DNA of 64,000 bases from CADCTB01 sp963768975 (GCA_963768975.1 CAVYKB010000020.1:124001-188000); one strand, 5' to 3'; shown: positions 46,693-56,366, counted from the first letter of the stretch. Notes: generated by a model not told the origin, from the sequence alone. Numbers and translations are program-made.

Positions 46693-47379
46693 TTGATACG
46701 ACTACGCGACGTCAACAAGACGTACAAGGGGAATGTCGTCGCACTGCGCGACGTCTCCCTCGACATCGCCAAGCAGGAGTTCGTCTTCGTGGTCGGCCCC
46801 ACGGGCTCCGGCAAGTCGACGCTGATCCGCCTCCTCATCAAGGAGGAGAAGCCCGACAGCGGTCGCATCTGGGTGGCAGGCAAGGACATCGGCCAGCTCA
46901 GCTCCTGGAAGGTGCCGCTGCTGCGGCGCAACATCGGCTGCGTGTTCCAGGACTTCAAGCTTCTGCCCAGCAAGACGGCGTACGAGAACGTGGCTTTCGC
47001 GTTGGAGGTCATCGGCCGGCCACCGCACGTCATCAAGCAGCAGGTGCCGCAGGTGCTCGACCTGGTCGGGCTGACCAAGAAGCGCGACCACTTTCCCAAC
47101 GAGATGTCGGGTGGCGAGCAGCAGCGGGTGTCGATCGCCCGGGCGTTCGTGAACCGGCCGCTGATCCTGCTGGCCGACGAGCCCACCGGGAACCTCGACC
47201 CCAGCACCTCCGTCGGCATCATGCGCCTGCTCGACCGGATCAACCGCACGGGCACCACGGTGGTCATGTCCACCCACGACTCCAGCATCGTGGACACCAT
47301 GCGCCGGCGGGTCGTCGAGCTCGACCGCGGCGTCATCGTCCGCGACCAGGCTCGCGGCGTCTATGGAGCGTTCACCTAG
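46693..47379 (+). CDS. ftsE: cell-division ABC ATPase FtsE
   Basis: A 228-residue ATPase partner of FtsX. It begins LIRLRDVNKTYKGN (TTG start), matching the usual MIRL-type N-terminus. Walker A is GPTGSGKST, Q-loop CVFQDFKLLPSKTAYENVAF, signature MSGGEQQRVSIARAF, Walker B LILLADEPTGNLD, switch VVMSTHDSSIVD. An in-frame GTG at 46639 would add 18 non-conserved residues. No clear ribosome site is next to the TTG. ftsX follows directly after the stop. Confidence 0.93.
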   Translation: MIRLRDVNKTYKGNVVALRDVSLDIAKQEFVFVVGPTGSGKSTLIRLLIKEEKPDSGRIWVAGKDIGQLSSWKVPLLRRNIGCVFQDFKLLPSKTAYENVAFALEVIGRPPHVIKQQVPQVLDLVGLTKKRDHFPNEMSGGEQQRVSIARAFVNRPLILLADEPTGNLDPSTSVGIMRLLDRINRTGTTVVMSTHDSSIVDTMRRRVVELDRGVIVRDQARGVYGAFT

Positions 47380-48273
47380 ATGGCAGTCAACCTCGAGTAC
47401 GTCTTCCGCGAGACGGTCTCCAACCTGAAGCGCAACGTCTCCATGGCGTCGGCCGCCCTCCTCACGGTGGCGGTGTCGCTGACCCTCGTCGGCGGCGCCC
47501 TGCTGGTCAAGCGGGGGGTCGACCGGGCGACGGTGCAGTGGAAGGGCAACGTCGAGCTCTCGATCTTCATGAAGGCCGATGCGTCGGCCCCGGAGTCCGA
47601 GGCCATCGACCGCCAGCTCAAGAGCATGCCGGAGGTGAAGAGCTACCGGTACGTGAGCAAGCCGGAGGCCTTCGAAGAGTTCAAGCAGATCTTCGCCAAC
47701 GAGCCCGACGTGCGAGAGAGCCTGACCGTCGAGCAGATACCGCCGTCGTACCGGGTGGTGCCACGGGAGGCCGAGCAGACCAAGATCATCGGCCAGCGCT
47801 TCGAGGACACCGCCGGGGTGTTCCGGGTGAGCTACGCCAAGGAGGAGGTCGACGCCCTGGTGTCGGTCACCAACTTCCTCCAGATCATGCTGTGGGGCAT
47901 TGCGGCCGTCCTGCTGGCCGCGGCGTCCCTGCTGATCCTGAACACCATCCGCATGGCCATCTTCGCCCGCCGGCGTGAGGTAGCGGTGATGAAGCTGGTG
48001 GGTGCTACCAACTGGTTCATCCGGGTGCCCTTCATGCTCGAGGGGCTCCTTCAAGGCTTGGCCGGGGCGGCGCTGGCGTTCGGCGTCGTCTGGATCGGCC
48101 GTGACCTGGTCCAGGACCGGGTCGCCGGTGCCCGCAACGACATCCAGCTGTTCAAGCAGTTCCTGGTCACCGGAGCCGATGTCACCGGCACCGGGATCCT
48201 GTTGCTGGTCGTCGGCGTGGTGGTGGGGACGGTGGGTTCGGCGCTGGCGGTCAGCCGGTTCCTCGACGTCTGA
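47380..48273 (+). CDS. ftsX: cell-division protein FtsX
   Basis: A 297-residue four-helix membrane protein. It has NLEYVFRETVSNLKRNVSMA, helix 1 (LLTVAVSLTLVGGALLV), an extracytoplasmic domain (about 45-170) with VELSIFMKADASA and helices near 175-195, 220-245 and 265-290 with EVAVMKLVGATNWFIRVPFM between. The extracytoplasmic loop activates peptidoglycan hydrolases; the M23 protein encoded next is the obvious partner. ATG 47380 abuts the ftsE stop. Confidence 0.93.
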   Translation: MAVNLEYVFRETVSNLKRNVSMASAALLTVAVSLTLVGGALLVKRGVDRATVQWKGNVELSIFMKADASAPESEAIDRQLKSMPEVKSYRYVSKPEAFEEFKQIFANEPDVRESLTVEQIPPSYRVVPREAEQTKIIGQRFEDTAGVFRVSYAKEEVDALVSVTNFLQIMLWGIAAVLLAAASLLILNTIRMAIFARRREVAVMKLVGATNWFIRVPFMLEGLLQGLAGAALAFGVVWIGRDLVQDRVAGARNDIQLFKQFLVTGADVTGTGILLLVVGVVVGTVGSALAVSRFLDV

Positions 48274-48334
48274 GCTGCCGGCGGCGCCCCGGCTGATTTC
48301 CTTTCAGGTCATGTGCAGGAGTGGCTGGTGTGGC

Positions 48335-48340
48335 TAACGT
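48335..48340 (+). promoter_or_regulatory. -10 box (TAACGT) for the M23 peptidase
   Basis: TAACGT followed by 7 nt and GTG 48348; chooses this start over ATG 48321. Confidence 0.5.
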
Positions 48341-48347
48341 GGCCAAA

Positions 48348-49676
48348 GTGAGGGCGAGAGGGCGAGCGGGGGTCGCGCTGGCCATCGTGTCGGTGGTCGT
48401 CGCCCTGGCCGTCGGTGGCGGGGCCGGCGCCCAGACTGCGCCGGACAAGACCTCCGCCTCTGAGAAAGGCAGGGTCGACCAGGAGATCGACGCCACCAAG
48501 AAACAGGTCGACACCGCCTCGGCCGAGGAGCAGCGCCTGCTCGGCCTCATCGACGTGTCGACGGCCCGCAAGACCGCCCTCGATGCCAAGGTCGCCGGCT
48601 TCGACAGCCAGATCGCCTCGGTCCAGCGCCAGCTCGACGCCGCCCAGTCCAAGCTGGCGGCCCTGGAGTCCCAGCAGCGGGCTACCGAAGCCCGCCTGGG
48701 CGAGGCCCGCGCCGCCCTGACCCTGGCCAAGGAGGAGCTCGGCCGCCAGGCCATCGCCGCCTACACCGGCCAGTCCGAGGCGGCCAGCTACGCCTCGATG
48801 CTCCTGAAGGCCAACAGCCTGGGCGACCTGGCCTCGAAGCGGTCCTACATGCGGGCGGTCGTGGGGTCCCAGACCGAGGCCATCGCCGCCACCGAGCGGC
48901 TGCGTGATGAAGTCGGCGACCTGGGCAAGCAGCTGGAGTCGTCCAAGACCGAGGCCGCGGGCCAGCGCGACGTCGTGGCCGGCCAGCGGGCGGGCCTCCA
49001 GGCCAGCCGGGACGCCCAGGCCGCAGCCCGGGCCGAGGTCCAGGCCGAGATCAACCAGACCGACAAGCTCAAGGGCGAGGTCGTCGCCCGCAAGGAGGAG
49101 TTCGAGGCCCACCTCGAGAACCTCGAGGAGGAGTCGGCGGCCATCGCCGAGACCCTGCGCCGGCGCCAGGCCGAAGCGGCGGCCGCCGCGGCCCGGGCGG
49201 CCACGTCCACCACCACGACCGTCGCCGGCGCCCCGGCCACCACCGGCGGCGGGAGCGCCACCACCACCCCGGGCGTGTTGGCCAAGGCCCCGGGCCGGCT
49301 CCTGACACCGGTGCCGGGCGCCCCGATCACCTCGCCGTACGGCTACCGGGTCCACCCTATCTACGGCACCTCGCGGCTGCACACGGGCATCGACTACGGG
49401 GCCAACGAGGGCGTCGCCATCCGGGCGTCGGCCGACGGGGTGGTGGTCAGCGCCAGCTGGTTCGGCGGCTACGGCAACGCCACGATCATCGACCACGGCG
49501 GCGGCATCGCCACCCTGGTCGGCCACCAGTCGTCCATGTCGGTGTCCGCCGGCCAGAGGGTCACCCAGGGCCAGACCGTCGGCCGGGTGGGCTGCACGGG
49601 CGACTGCACGGGCCCCCACGTCCACTTCGAGGTCCGGGTGAACGGCGACCCGGTCAACCCGGCCGGCTATCTCTAA
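48348..49676 (+). CDS. M23 peptidase with coiled coil (EnvC/RipC-like)
   Basis: A 442-residue exported protein. A signal peptide (VALAIVSVVVALAVGGGAGA) precedes a long coiled coil (about 40-265, e.g. VQRQLDAAQSKLAALESQQ), a Thr/Ala/Pro linker, and a LytM/M23 domain with HTGIDYGANEGV (first His and Asp) and CTGPHVHFEVRVNG (HxH). Zinc ligands are all present, so it may be catalytic itself, unlike degenerate EnvC. Its position after ftsEX strongly suggests FtsX-regulated septal hydrolysis or activation. Confidence 0.9.
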   Translation: MRARGRAGVALAIVSVVVALAVGGGAGAQTAPDKTSASEKGRVDQEIDATKKQVDTASAEEQRLLGLIDVSTARKTALDAKVAGFDSQIASVQRQLDAAQSKLAALESQQRATEARLGEARAALTLAKEELGRQAIAAYTGQSEAASYASMLLKANSLGDLASKRSYMRAVVGSQTEAIAATERLRDEVGDLGKQLESSKTEAAGQRDVVAGQRAGLQASRDAQAAARAEVQAEINQTDKLKGEVVARKEEFEAHLENLEEESAAIAETLRRRQAEAAAAAARAATSTTTTVAGAPATTGGGSATTTPGVLAKAPGRLLTPVPGAPITSPYGYRVHPIYGTSRLHTGIDYGANEGVAIRASADGVVVSASWFGGYGNATIIDHGGGIATLVGHQSSMSVSAGQRVTQGQTVGRVGCTGDCTGPHVHFEVRVNGDPVNPAGYL

Positions 49677-49681
49677 TCGAA

Positions 49682-49724
49682 CTGGTTGCACCTCCCCGCG
49701 GATGTGACGGGTAAGTGCAACCAG
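49682..49724. repeat. dispersed palindromic element, copy 3
   Basis: Outer arms CTGGTTGCAC (49682-49691) and GTGCAACCAG (49715-49724), inner CCCG and CGGG; begins 5 bp after the M23 stop and ends just before the stop of the convergent GNAT gene. Its left flank (GAACTGG) matches copy 1. Confidence 0.75.
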
Positions 49725-49732
49725 AACGGCGG

Positions 49733-50401
49733 TCAGCCCCGCTGGCGGAGGCGGAGGACGGGCGGCGCCGGCGGGCCGATCCACTCATCGACGAGCTCTG
49801 GGCCCCGCTCGGCCCACTCCTCGGCGGTGAGGGCGTAGCGGATGTGGTCCTCCCAGGTGCCGTTGATGGCGAGGTAGCGCACGGCGACCCCTTCGTCGCG
49901 CAGGTCGAGCTTCTCGACCACCCGCCGGCTGGCCCGGTTGCGGGGGATGATGGCGACTTGGAGCCGGTGCAGCCGAAGGTCCTCGAAGGCGAAGCGGGCC
50001 ACTGTCACCAGCGACTCGGGGACGTAGCCGTTGCCGGCCTGGGCCTCGTCGATCCAGTAGCCGACGTAGGTGTTCTGGAACGGGCCCCGCTGGACGCCCG
50101 ACAGGTTGATCTCGCCGGCGAGGGCCCACTGGCCGGCGCCGGCCCCGGCGTCGACGAAGATGCCGAAGCCGTAGCCGGTGCCGAGCTGCCACTCCCGCTC
50201 CCGGGCGCCGCAGCGGGCGTTGAACGCCGGCTTGCTCTCGGTGTCGTCGGGCTGGCCCGGCGGCGGCTTCGGCTCCCACTTCAGCAGCCAGTTGCGGTTG
50301 CGTTGCCGGACCTCGCGCCAGGCGTCGAAGTCGCCGAGTACGAGGGGCCGGAGGAGCACGCGCCGGCCGCGCAGGTGGGTGGGAAGGGGGCCGGGGGCCA
50401 C
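49733..50401 (-). CDS. GNAT acetyltransferase (RimJ/RimL-like)
   Basis: A 222-residue N-acetyltransferase. It begins after GTG 50401 with APGPLPTHLRGRRVLLRPLVLGDFDAW, typical of the RimJ/RimL/Acetyltransf_3 group, and continues with GEINLSGVQRGPFQNTYVGYWIDEAQAGNGYVPESL (acetyl-CoA loop region) and LHRLQVAIIPRNRASRRVVEKL. Relatives acetylate ribosomal protein N-termini or small molecules. A TAGAGT box ends 7 nt before GTG 50401, so I prefer it to the frame to 50446, which overlaps ppx. Confidence 0.86.
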   Translation of the reverse strand: MAPGPLPTHLRGRRVLLRPLVLGDFDAWREVRQRNRNWLLKWEPKPPPGQPDDTESKPAFNARCGAREREWQLGTGYGFGIFVDAGAGAGQWALAGEINLSGVQRGPFQNTYVGYWIDEAQAGNGYVPESLVTVARFAFEDLRLHRLQVAIIPRNRASRRVVEKLDLRDEGVAVRYLAINGTWEDHIRYALTAEEWAERGPELVDEWIGPPAPPVLRLRQRG

Positions 50402-50408
50402 GACGGCG

Positions 50409-50414
50409 ACTCTA
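50409..50414 (-). promoter_or_regulatory. -10 box (TAGAGT) for the GNAT gene
   Basis: Minus-strand TAGAGT, 7 nt before GTG 50401, lying just past the ppx stop. Confidence 0.5.
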
Positions 50415-50435
50415 CCGGCGCATCGTCCTTGCCGT

Positions 50436-51347
50436 TCAGCCGCCACGGAGGCTGCGAACGAGCCCGTCGAGGATGTCGGCCTCGCTGACCAGGCACTCGC
50501 TGAGCTCGAAGTACCGCATGATGGCGCAGACGATGATCGCCCCGCCCACGATCACGTCGGCCCGGGCCTCCTCGAGCCCGGGGTTGAAGAGCCGCTGGCG
50601 CCGGCTCTCAGTGGCGAGGGTGCGGAAGACGTCCTCCGCCGCAGCCCGGGTCAGCACGAAGTGATGAATCTTGTCCCGGTCGTAGGTGGCGAGGCCCAGC
50701 TCGACCGCAGCCATGGTGGTCACCGTGCCGGCCAGGCCGATGAAGCGGCGCACCTCGGCGACGCTGGGGACGACGCGGGCGACATCGTCGAGGTGACCCC
50801 GGACGACGTCGAAGGCCTGGCTCAGCTCCTCGGCCGCCGGCGGGTCGGAGTGGAGGAACTTCTCGGTGAGACGGACGCAGCCGATGTCAGTCGACAGCAC
50901 GCCGTCGGGCTCAGTCGTCCCGACCGCGAACTCGGTCGAGCCGCCGCCGATGTCGGCGACGAGGAACGGGCCGTCGCCGGGGTCGAGCTCCGATGTGGCG
51001 CCCAGGAAGGACAGCCGGGCCTCCTCGTCGCCGCCCAGGAGCTCCGGCGTGGCACCGACGGCGGCGGCGGCCGCAGCGAAGAAGTCGTCACGGTTCGCAG
51101 CGTCCCGGGCCGCCGAGGTGGCGGTCATCCGAACCTTGTCCACGCCGTGGCGGTCGAGGACCGTGCGGTACTCCTCCAGGACGGCCACCGTCCGGGCGAT
51201 GGCCTCCTCGGACAGGCGCCCGGTGGCGTCGACTCCCTCGCCCAGCCGGGTGATGCGCATGAGGCGCTCGACGGTCTCCCCCGACTCGTCGGCCACGAGC
51301 ACGCGGGTCGAGTTGGTGCCGCAGTCGATGCCGGCGTACATGGTCAT
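50436..51347 (-). CDS. ppx: exopolyphosphatase/guanosine pentaphosphate phosphatase family protein
   Basis: A 303-residue ASKHA-fold phosphatase. Motifs: YAGIDCGTNSTRVLVAD (phosphate 1), TATSAARDAANRDDFF, FLVADIGGGSTEFAVG (phosphate 2), GLAGTVTTMAAVELGLA and GGAIIVCAIMRYF. It is the short actinobacterial form lacking the C-terminal HD-like domain of E. coli Ppx. ATG 51347 overlaps the DUF501 stop (ATGA) and has GGAGG upstream. Polyphosphate or pppGpp is the expected substrate. Confidence 0.9.
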   Translation of the reverse strand: MTMYAGIDCGTNSTRVLVADESGETVERLMRITRLGEGVDATGRLSEEAIARTVAVLEEYRTVLDRHGVDKVRMTATSAARDAANRDDFFAAAAAAVGATPELLGGDEEARLSFLGATSELDPGDGPFLVADIGGGSTEFAVGTTEPDGVLSTDIGCVRLTEKFLHSDPPAAEELSQAFDVVRGHLDDVARVVPSVAEVRRFIGLAGTVTTMAAVELGLATYDRDKIHHFVLTRAAAEDVFRTLATESRRQRLFNPGLEEARADVIVGGAIIVCAIMRYFELSECLVSEADILDGLVRSLRGG

Positions 51348-51775
51348 GAAAGGTTTTCCTCCACCCACCGTCCGATGGGGTCGTCGCCGCCGGCCAGGTG
51401 CCAGGCGTAGTGGGCGTGCAGGCACTTCACGCCCTTGCGGGTGCCGGCCACCCCGCCCGAGGGCCGGGGGCCGGCGTGGCCCGCCGGCAGGGCCGCGTCG
51501 CGCTCGGCCGCGTACCGTGCGTGGGCGGCGGCCACCTCGACGGGGTCGACCGCCGCTTCCGCAGCCCGCACACCACCGCCAGCCTCCAGCGTGCTCACCG
51601 CCCGGCGCAGCTCCTCGTCGACCAGCCAGTAGCGGGTGGGCATGGGTGTGCCGTCGGCCAGGAGCGGGGTGTTGCGGATCACCACCGGCTGGCCGTCGGG
51701 CCGGCGGACGACCACCTCGAAGTCGCCCTGGGGTTTGCGGCCGAGCAGCGCGGTGACCGCGGACAAGTCATCCAA
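51344..51775 (-). CDS. DUF501 family protein
   Basis: A 143-residue protein with LLGRKPQGDFEVVVRRPDG, PVVIRNTPLLADGTPMPTRYWLVD and GTRKGVKCLHAHYAWHLAGGDDPIGRWV, the conserved text of DUF501. The Cys and His residues in VKCLHAHYAWH may bind metal. The start is a TTG (51775 or 51766) overlapping the end of the DUF72 gene. The order eno-ftsB-DUF501-ppx is conserved in actinobacteria; its function is unknown. Confidence 0.87.
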   Translation of the reverse strand: MDDLSAVTALLGRKPQGDFEVVVRRPDGQPVVIRNTPLLADGTPMPTRYWLVDEELRRAVSTLEAGGGVRAAEAAVDPVEVAAAHARYAAERDAALPAGHAGPRPSGGVAGTRKGVKCLHAHYAWHLAGGDDPIGRWVEENLS

Positions 51776-52460
51776 GGCGGGCGACCAGTTCCCGGGCGAA
51801 CCGGGGCCCGGTGGCGTCGTCGTCGTGCTTGAGGAAGACGTAAACGTCCCGGTCCTCGGCCGCGACTTTGGCCAGCCGCTCGGTCCATACGTCGAGGTCC
51901 GCCGGCGTGTACTCGGCCCGGCGCAGGCGCACGTAGGCGACAGGGCCGACAGAGGGGATGGTGCCGGCCGGGCGCTCAGCGGAGTCGCTGACGACGAGGG
52001 TGGCCCCGCCGGCGTCGAGGCGGTCCAGCACGTCGGTGCGCTCCCACGCCGGCCCAAGCTCGAACGCGCCCCCGCCCAGGGGGTCGAGGATGCGCCCCAG
52101 CCGGTCGAGGTCGGGCTGCTGGTGGGGGAGTGAGACGAGGACCGGCCCCCGGGCCGCGGCCAGGGGCGACACGGCGGCCAGGAAGGCCTCCACCCGGTCC
52201 TCGACGCCGGCGAGGTCGCGACGGTGGGTGATGCCCATGTGGGCCTTGCAGGCGAAACGGAAGCCCGCCGGCACGGTGTCGACCCACTTGGCCAGGGCGG
52301 CGGCGGTCGGCAGCCGGCGGTAGGTGGCGTGGGCTTCGACCGTGGCGAACTCGCCGGCGTAGAACCCCAGCATGCGGGCGGTCGAGGTCTTCTCCGGATA
52401 AAACGACCCGACCCACGCCGGGTACGACCACCCGCTCGTCCCGACTCGTACGATGCCCAC
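51768..52460 (-). CDS. DUF72 family TIM-barrel protein
   Basis: A 230-residue protein: VRVGTSGWSYPAWVGSFYP, EFATVEAHATYRRLPTAAAL, FRFACKAHMGITH, PVAYVRLRRAEYTP and VYVFLKHDDDATG. These match the DUF72/YecE family, a TIM barrel with an unproven, possibly nucleic-acid-related activity. GTG 52460 is 6 nt after a TACCCT box, so it has its own leaderless start although it interrupts the ftsB-DUF501 order. It overlaps DUF501 by 8 nt. Confidence 0.87.
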   Translation of the reverse strand: MGIVRVGTSGWSYPAWVGSFYPEKTSTARMLGFYAGEFATVEAHATYRRLPTAAALAKWVDTVPAGFRFACKAHMGITHRRDLAGVEDRVEAFLAAVSPLAAARGPVLVSLPHQQPDLDRLGRILDPLGGGAFELGPAWERTDVLDRLDAGGATLVVSDSAERPAGTIPSVGPVAYVRLRRAEYTPADLDVWTERLAKVAAEDRDVYVFLKHDDDATGPRFARELVARLG

Positions 52461-52466
52461 GCGGCC

Positions 52467-52472
52467 AGGGTA
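52467..52472 (-). promoter_or_regulatory. -10 box (TACCCT) for the DUF72 gene
   Basis: Minus-strand TACCCT, 6 nt before GTG 52460. Confidence 0.5.
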
Positions 52473-52488
52473 GGCGGGGCCGGCGGGA

Positions 52489-52851
52489 TCAGAAGATCGA
52501 CGTGATGCGCTCCCAGAGCGACTGGGACTCCTTGGGCGCCGGTACGTTGGCCGCCGGCGTCGGCGGCACCGCCGGCGGCGGGACCGTGGGCTGCGGCAGG
52601 ATGAAGTACGCCTCCTCGTTCGGCTTGATGAGGTTGTACTGCCGGGCCAGCCGCTCGATCTCGTCGTCGGTGCGCAGCTGGTCGACCCGGGCCTGCAGGA
52701 CCTGGTTCGCGGCGGTCAGCGCCGCCTCCTGGGCGATCAGCGCTTCTCGCTCCTGGCGCTGGTGGCGCCACGCCTGCGCCGGAAAAACGCTCAGGGCCAG
52801 GACGCCAACCAGGGCCAGGCCGGCGAAGACGAGCCCCGCCCGGCTCTTCAT
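52489..52851 (-). CDS. ftsB: septum formation initiator FtsB/DivIC
   Basis: A 120-residue bitopic protein. One transmembrane helix (AGLVFAGLALVGVLALSVF) is followed by a coiled coil (EREALIAQEAALTAANQVLQ), then the DivIC-type RTDDEIERLARQYNLIKPNEEAYFIL, and a Pro-rich periplasmic tail ending LWERITSIF. It belongs to the FtsQBL divisome complex. It begins 1 bp after the eno stop on the same strand. Confidence 0.9.
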   Translation of the reverse strand: MKSRAGLVFAGLALVGVLALSVFPAQAWRHQRQEREALIAQEAALTAANQVLQARVDQLRTDDEIERLARQYNLIKPNEEAYFILPQPTVPPPAVPPTPAANVPAPKESQSLWERITSIF

Positions 52852-52852
52852 C

Positions 52853-54145
<1,293 letters not shown>

Positions 54146-54233
54146 GTGCTGCCCTTCGTGTAGCCGTCTTGTTGCTGCTGTTGTTGGTGGGGACAAAGTT
54201 AGCGGACGATGCCCGAACGGCGGTTCATTGGGG

Positions 54234-54239
54234 TAAGAC
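54234..54239 (+). promoter_or_regulatory. -10-like box (TAAGAC) before the marP leader ORF
   Basis: TAAGAC followed by 7 nt and ATG 54247; one base off TANNNT. Confidence 0.35.
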
Positions 54240-54246
54240 CTGCCTC

Positions 54247-54279
54247 ATGACCGACACTCCGGGCAGGGTGGCCGACTGA
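54247..54279 (+). CDS. 10-codon leader ORF upstream of marP
   Basis: ATG ACC GAC ... TGA encodes MTDTPGRVAD. Its TGA overlaps a CTG (54276) that opens the conserved N-terminus of MarP, forming a CTGA junction. It may deliver ribosomes to the non-canonical CTG by coupling; translation is not shown. Confidence 0.35.
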   Translation: MTDTPGRVAD

Positions 54280-55448
54280 ACCTCTTCGACGCCCTGGTCA
54301 TCGTGTCGATCGTCTCGGCTGCGGCCGGGGGCTACCGCATGGGCTTCCTGGCCCGGGTTGCGTCATGGATCGGGCTGGGCGCCGGCATCTATGCCGCCAT
54401 GCGCCTGTCGCCCGTCGTGCTCGACCAGTACCAGGGCGGCCAGCCCGAGACCCGCCTGCTGGTCGCCCTCGGCCTGTTCCTCGTCGTCTCCACGGCCGGC
54501 GCCAGCCTGGGCGCGGTCGCCGGCCACAGCGTCCGGCGGCTCATCCCGCCCGGGACGGGGCTGCGGACAGCCGACCGGGCCGCCGGCGGCGTCGTTGGCG
54601 GCCTCGGTGGCGTGCTCCTGGTGTGGCTGCTCATCCCCATCCTCGCCGCAGTCCCCGGCGTCGTGTCGGAGTCGGCCCGCAACTCTTCCATCGCCCGGGC
54701 CATCGACCGCCTCGGGCCGGACACGCCCCGGGCCCTCCAGGATCTCCGCCGCCAGGTCAGCGACTTCAACTTCCCCCAGGTGTTCTCCCGGCTCGGCCCC
54801 TCGCCCGACGCCGGCCCGCCGCCCGGCGAGGTGGCCATCCCGGCAGCGGTGCGTGACCGGGTGGCCGCATCGACGGTGAAGGTCTACGGCACCGCGTGCG
54901 GGCGGATCCTCAACGGCAGTGGCTTCTCGCCGGCGGCCGACATCATCGTCACCAACGCCCACGTCGTCGCCGGCGTCAACCGGCCCAATGTGCTGCGTAC
55001 CGACGGCCGGCGCCTCCAGGCCACCGTGGTGGTGTTCGACCCTAACCGCGACCTCGCCATCCTCCGGGTCCCGAATCTGGGCCGGCCGGCGTTGCCCGTC
55101 GGCGACGCCGAGGTCGGCGACGAGGGAGCCGTCTACGGGCATCCTCGGGGCCAGGATGAGCTGGCAATCATCCCTGCCCGGGTGGAGTCGGCGGTCAACG
55201 CCCAGGGCTTCGACCTCTACGGCGACACCCGCATCCGCCGCGAGATCCTGGTCCTGGCCGCCGCTCTGGCTCCGGGTGACTCAGGCGGGGCGCTCGTGGA
55301 TACCGCCGGCAATGTCATTGGCGTGGCCTTCGCAGTGGCGCCCGACCGGCCGGCGACGGCCTATGCGCTGGACAGCTCCGAGCTGCGCACCGTGCTGAAC
55401 CAGCCCCGCGACGACGCGGTCTCCACCGGCCCCTGCGTGCGGAGCTGA
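54276..55448 (+). CDS. marP: MarP-family membrane serine protease
   Basis: A protein of about 390 residues: four transmembrane helices of the CvpA type (FDALVIVSIVSAAAGG, then near residues 25-45, 60-75 and 105-125) and a periplasmic chymotrypsin-like domain with His in IIVTNAHVVAG, Asp in FDPNRDLAILRV and Ser in LAPGDSGGALVD. Two Cys (TACGRI and GPCVRS) probably form a disulphide. The conserved NLFDALVIV lies before the first GTG (54303), so translation likely starts at CTG 54276. In mycobacteria MarP guards acid resistance by cleaving a peptidoglycan hydrolase. Confidence 0.87.
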   Translation: MNLFDALVIVSIVSAAAGGYRMGFLARVASWIGLGAGIYAAMRLSPVVLDQYQGGQPETRLLVALGLFLVVSTAGASLGAVAGHSVRRLIPPGTGLRTADRAAGGVVGGLGGVLLVWLLIPILAAVPGVVSESARNSSIARAIDRLGPDTPRALQDLRRQVSDFNFPQVFSRLGPSPDAGPPPGEVAIPAAVRDRVAASTVKVYGTACGRILNGSGFSPAADIIVTNAHVVAGVNRPNVLRTDGRRLQATVVVFDPNRDLAILRVPNLGRPALPVGDAEVGDEGAVYGHPRGQDELAIIPARVESAVNAQGFDLYGDTRIRREILVLAAALAPGDSGGALVDTAGNVIGVAFAVAPDRPATAYALDSSELRTVLNQPRDDAVSTGPCVRS

Positions 55449-55472
55449 GAGGGCCCCCTTCCGCCTGGGCGG

Positions 55473-55478
55473 TACGCT
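55473..55478 (+). promoter_or_regulatory. -10 box (TACGCT) for dapA-rnj
   Basis: TACGCT followed by 6 nt and GTG 55485. Confidence 0.55.
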
Positions 55479-55484
55479 GGTGTC

Positions 55485-56366
55485 GTGGCGAGATTTGGCG
55501 CGGTCATCACGGCGATGGTCACGCCGTTCGACTCCGACGGCGCGCTCGACCTGGGCGCCGCCGCCGAGCTGGCCCGCTGGCTGGCCGATCACGGAAGCGA
55601 CGGCCTGGTCGTCGCCGGCACCACCGGCGAGGGCTCCACGCTCACCGACGACGAGAAGCTCGATCTGTGGCGGGCCGTCGCCGAGGCCGTCACCGTCCCG
55701 GTGATCGCCAACACCGGCAGCAACGACACCGCCCACTCCGTCCACCTCACCCGCCAGGCCGCGGGCCTGGGTGTCGCCGGCGTGCTGGCCGTCACGCCTT
55801 ATTACAACCGGCCGTCCCAGACCGGCATCGAGGCCCACTTCCGGGCCATCGCCGGCGCCACCGAACTCCCGGTCCTGCTCTACGACATCCCGGTCCGCAG
55901 CGGTCGCAAGATCGCCCACGAGGTCATGGTCCGCCTGGCCCACGGGGTGCCGAACATGGCCGGCGTGAAGGATGCCGCCGCCGACGTGGCCGCCACCGCC
56001 CGCCTGATCGCCGCCGTCCCCGAGAGCTTCGAGGTCTATAGCGGCAACGACGACTACACCCTGCCGCTGCTGGCCCTCGGCGCGGTCGGCGTGGTCGGCG
56101 TGGCCACCCACTGGGTCGGCCTGGAGATGGCCGAGATGATCGCCGCCGCGTCCAAGGGCGACATGGCCCACGCCCGAGAGATCAACGGCCGCCTGCTCGA
56201 CAGCTACCTGTTCGAGACCGGCGATGCCGCCCCCAACCCCATCCCGGCCAAGGCCATGATGCGCACCCTGGGCCTTGCGGTCGGCGAATGCCGCCTGCCC
56301 ATGGGGCCGGCGCCGGCAGGCCTCGAAGACCGGGCAAGAGAGGTCTACGCAAACCTGCATGGCTGA
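55485..56366 (+). CDS. dapA: 4-hydroxy-tetrahydrodipicolinate synthase
   Basis: A 293-residue class I aldolase-fold enzyme condensing pyruvate and aspartate semialdehyde for lysine and diaminopimelate. It has VVAGTTGEGSTLTDDEKLDL, TPYYNRPSQTGIEAHFRAI (Tyr relay), LYDIPVRSG and the Schiff-base Lys about 162 in NMAGVKDAAAD, plus VYSGNDDYTLPLLALGAVG. It overlaps rnj by 8 nt; dapA-rnj is a conserved actinobacterial pair. Confidence 0.95.
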   Translation: MARFGAVITAMVTPFDSDGALDLGAAAELARWLADHGSDGLVVAGTTGEGSTLTDDEKLDLWRAVAEAVTVPVIANTGSNDTAHSVHLTRQAAGLGVAGVLAVTPYYNRPSQTGIEAHFRAIAGATELPVLLYDIPVRSGRKIAHEVMVRLAHGVPNMAGVKDAAADVAATARLIAAVPESFEVYSGNDDYTLPLLALGAVGVVGVATHWVGLEMAEMIAAASKGDMAHAREINGRLLDSYLFETGDAAPNPIPAKAMMRTLGLAVGECRLPMGPAPAGLEDRAREVYANLHG

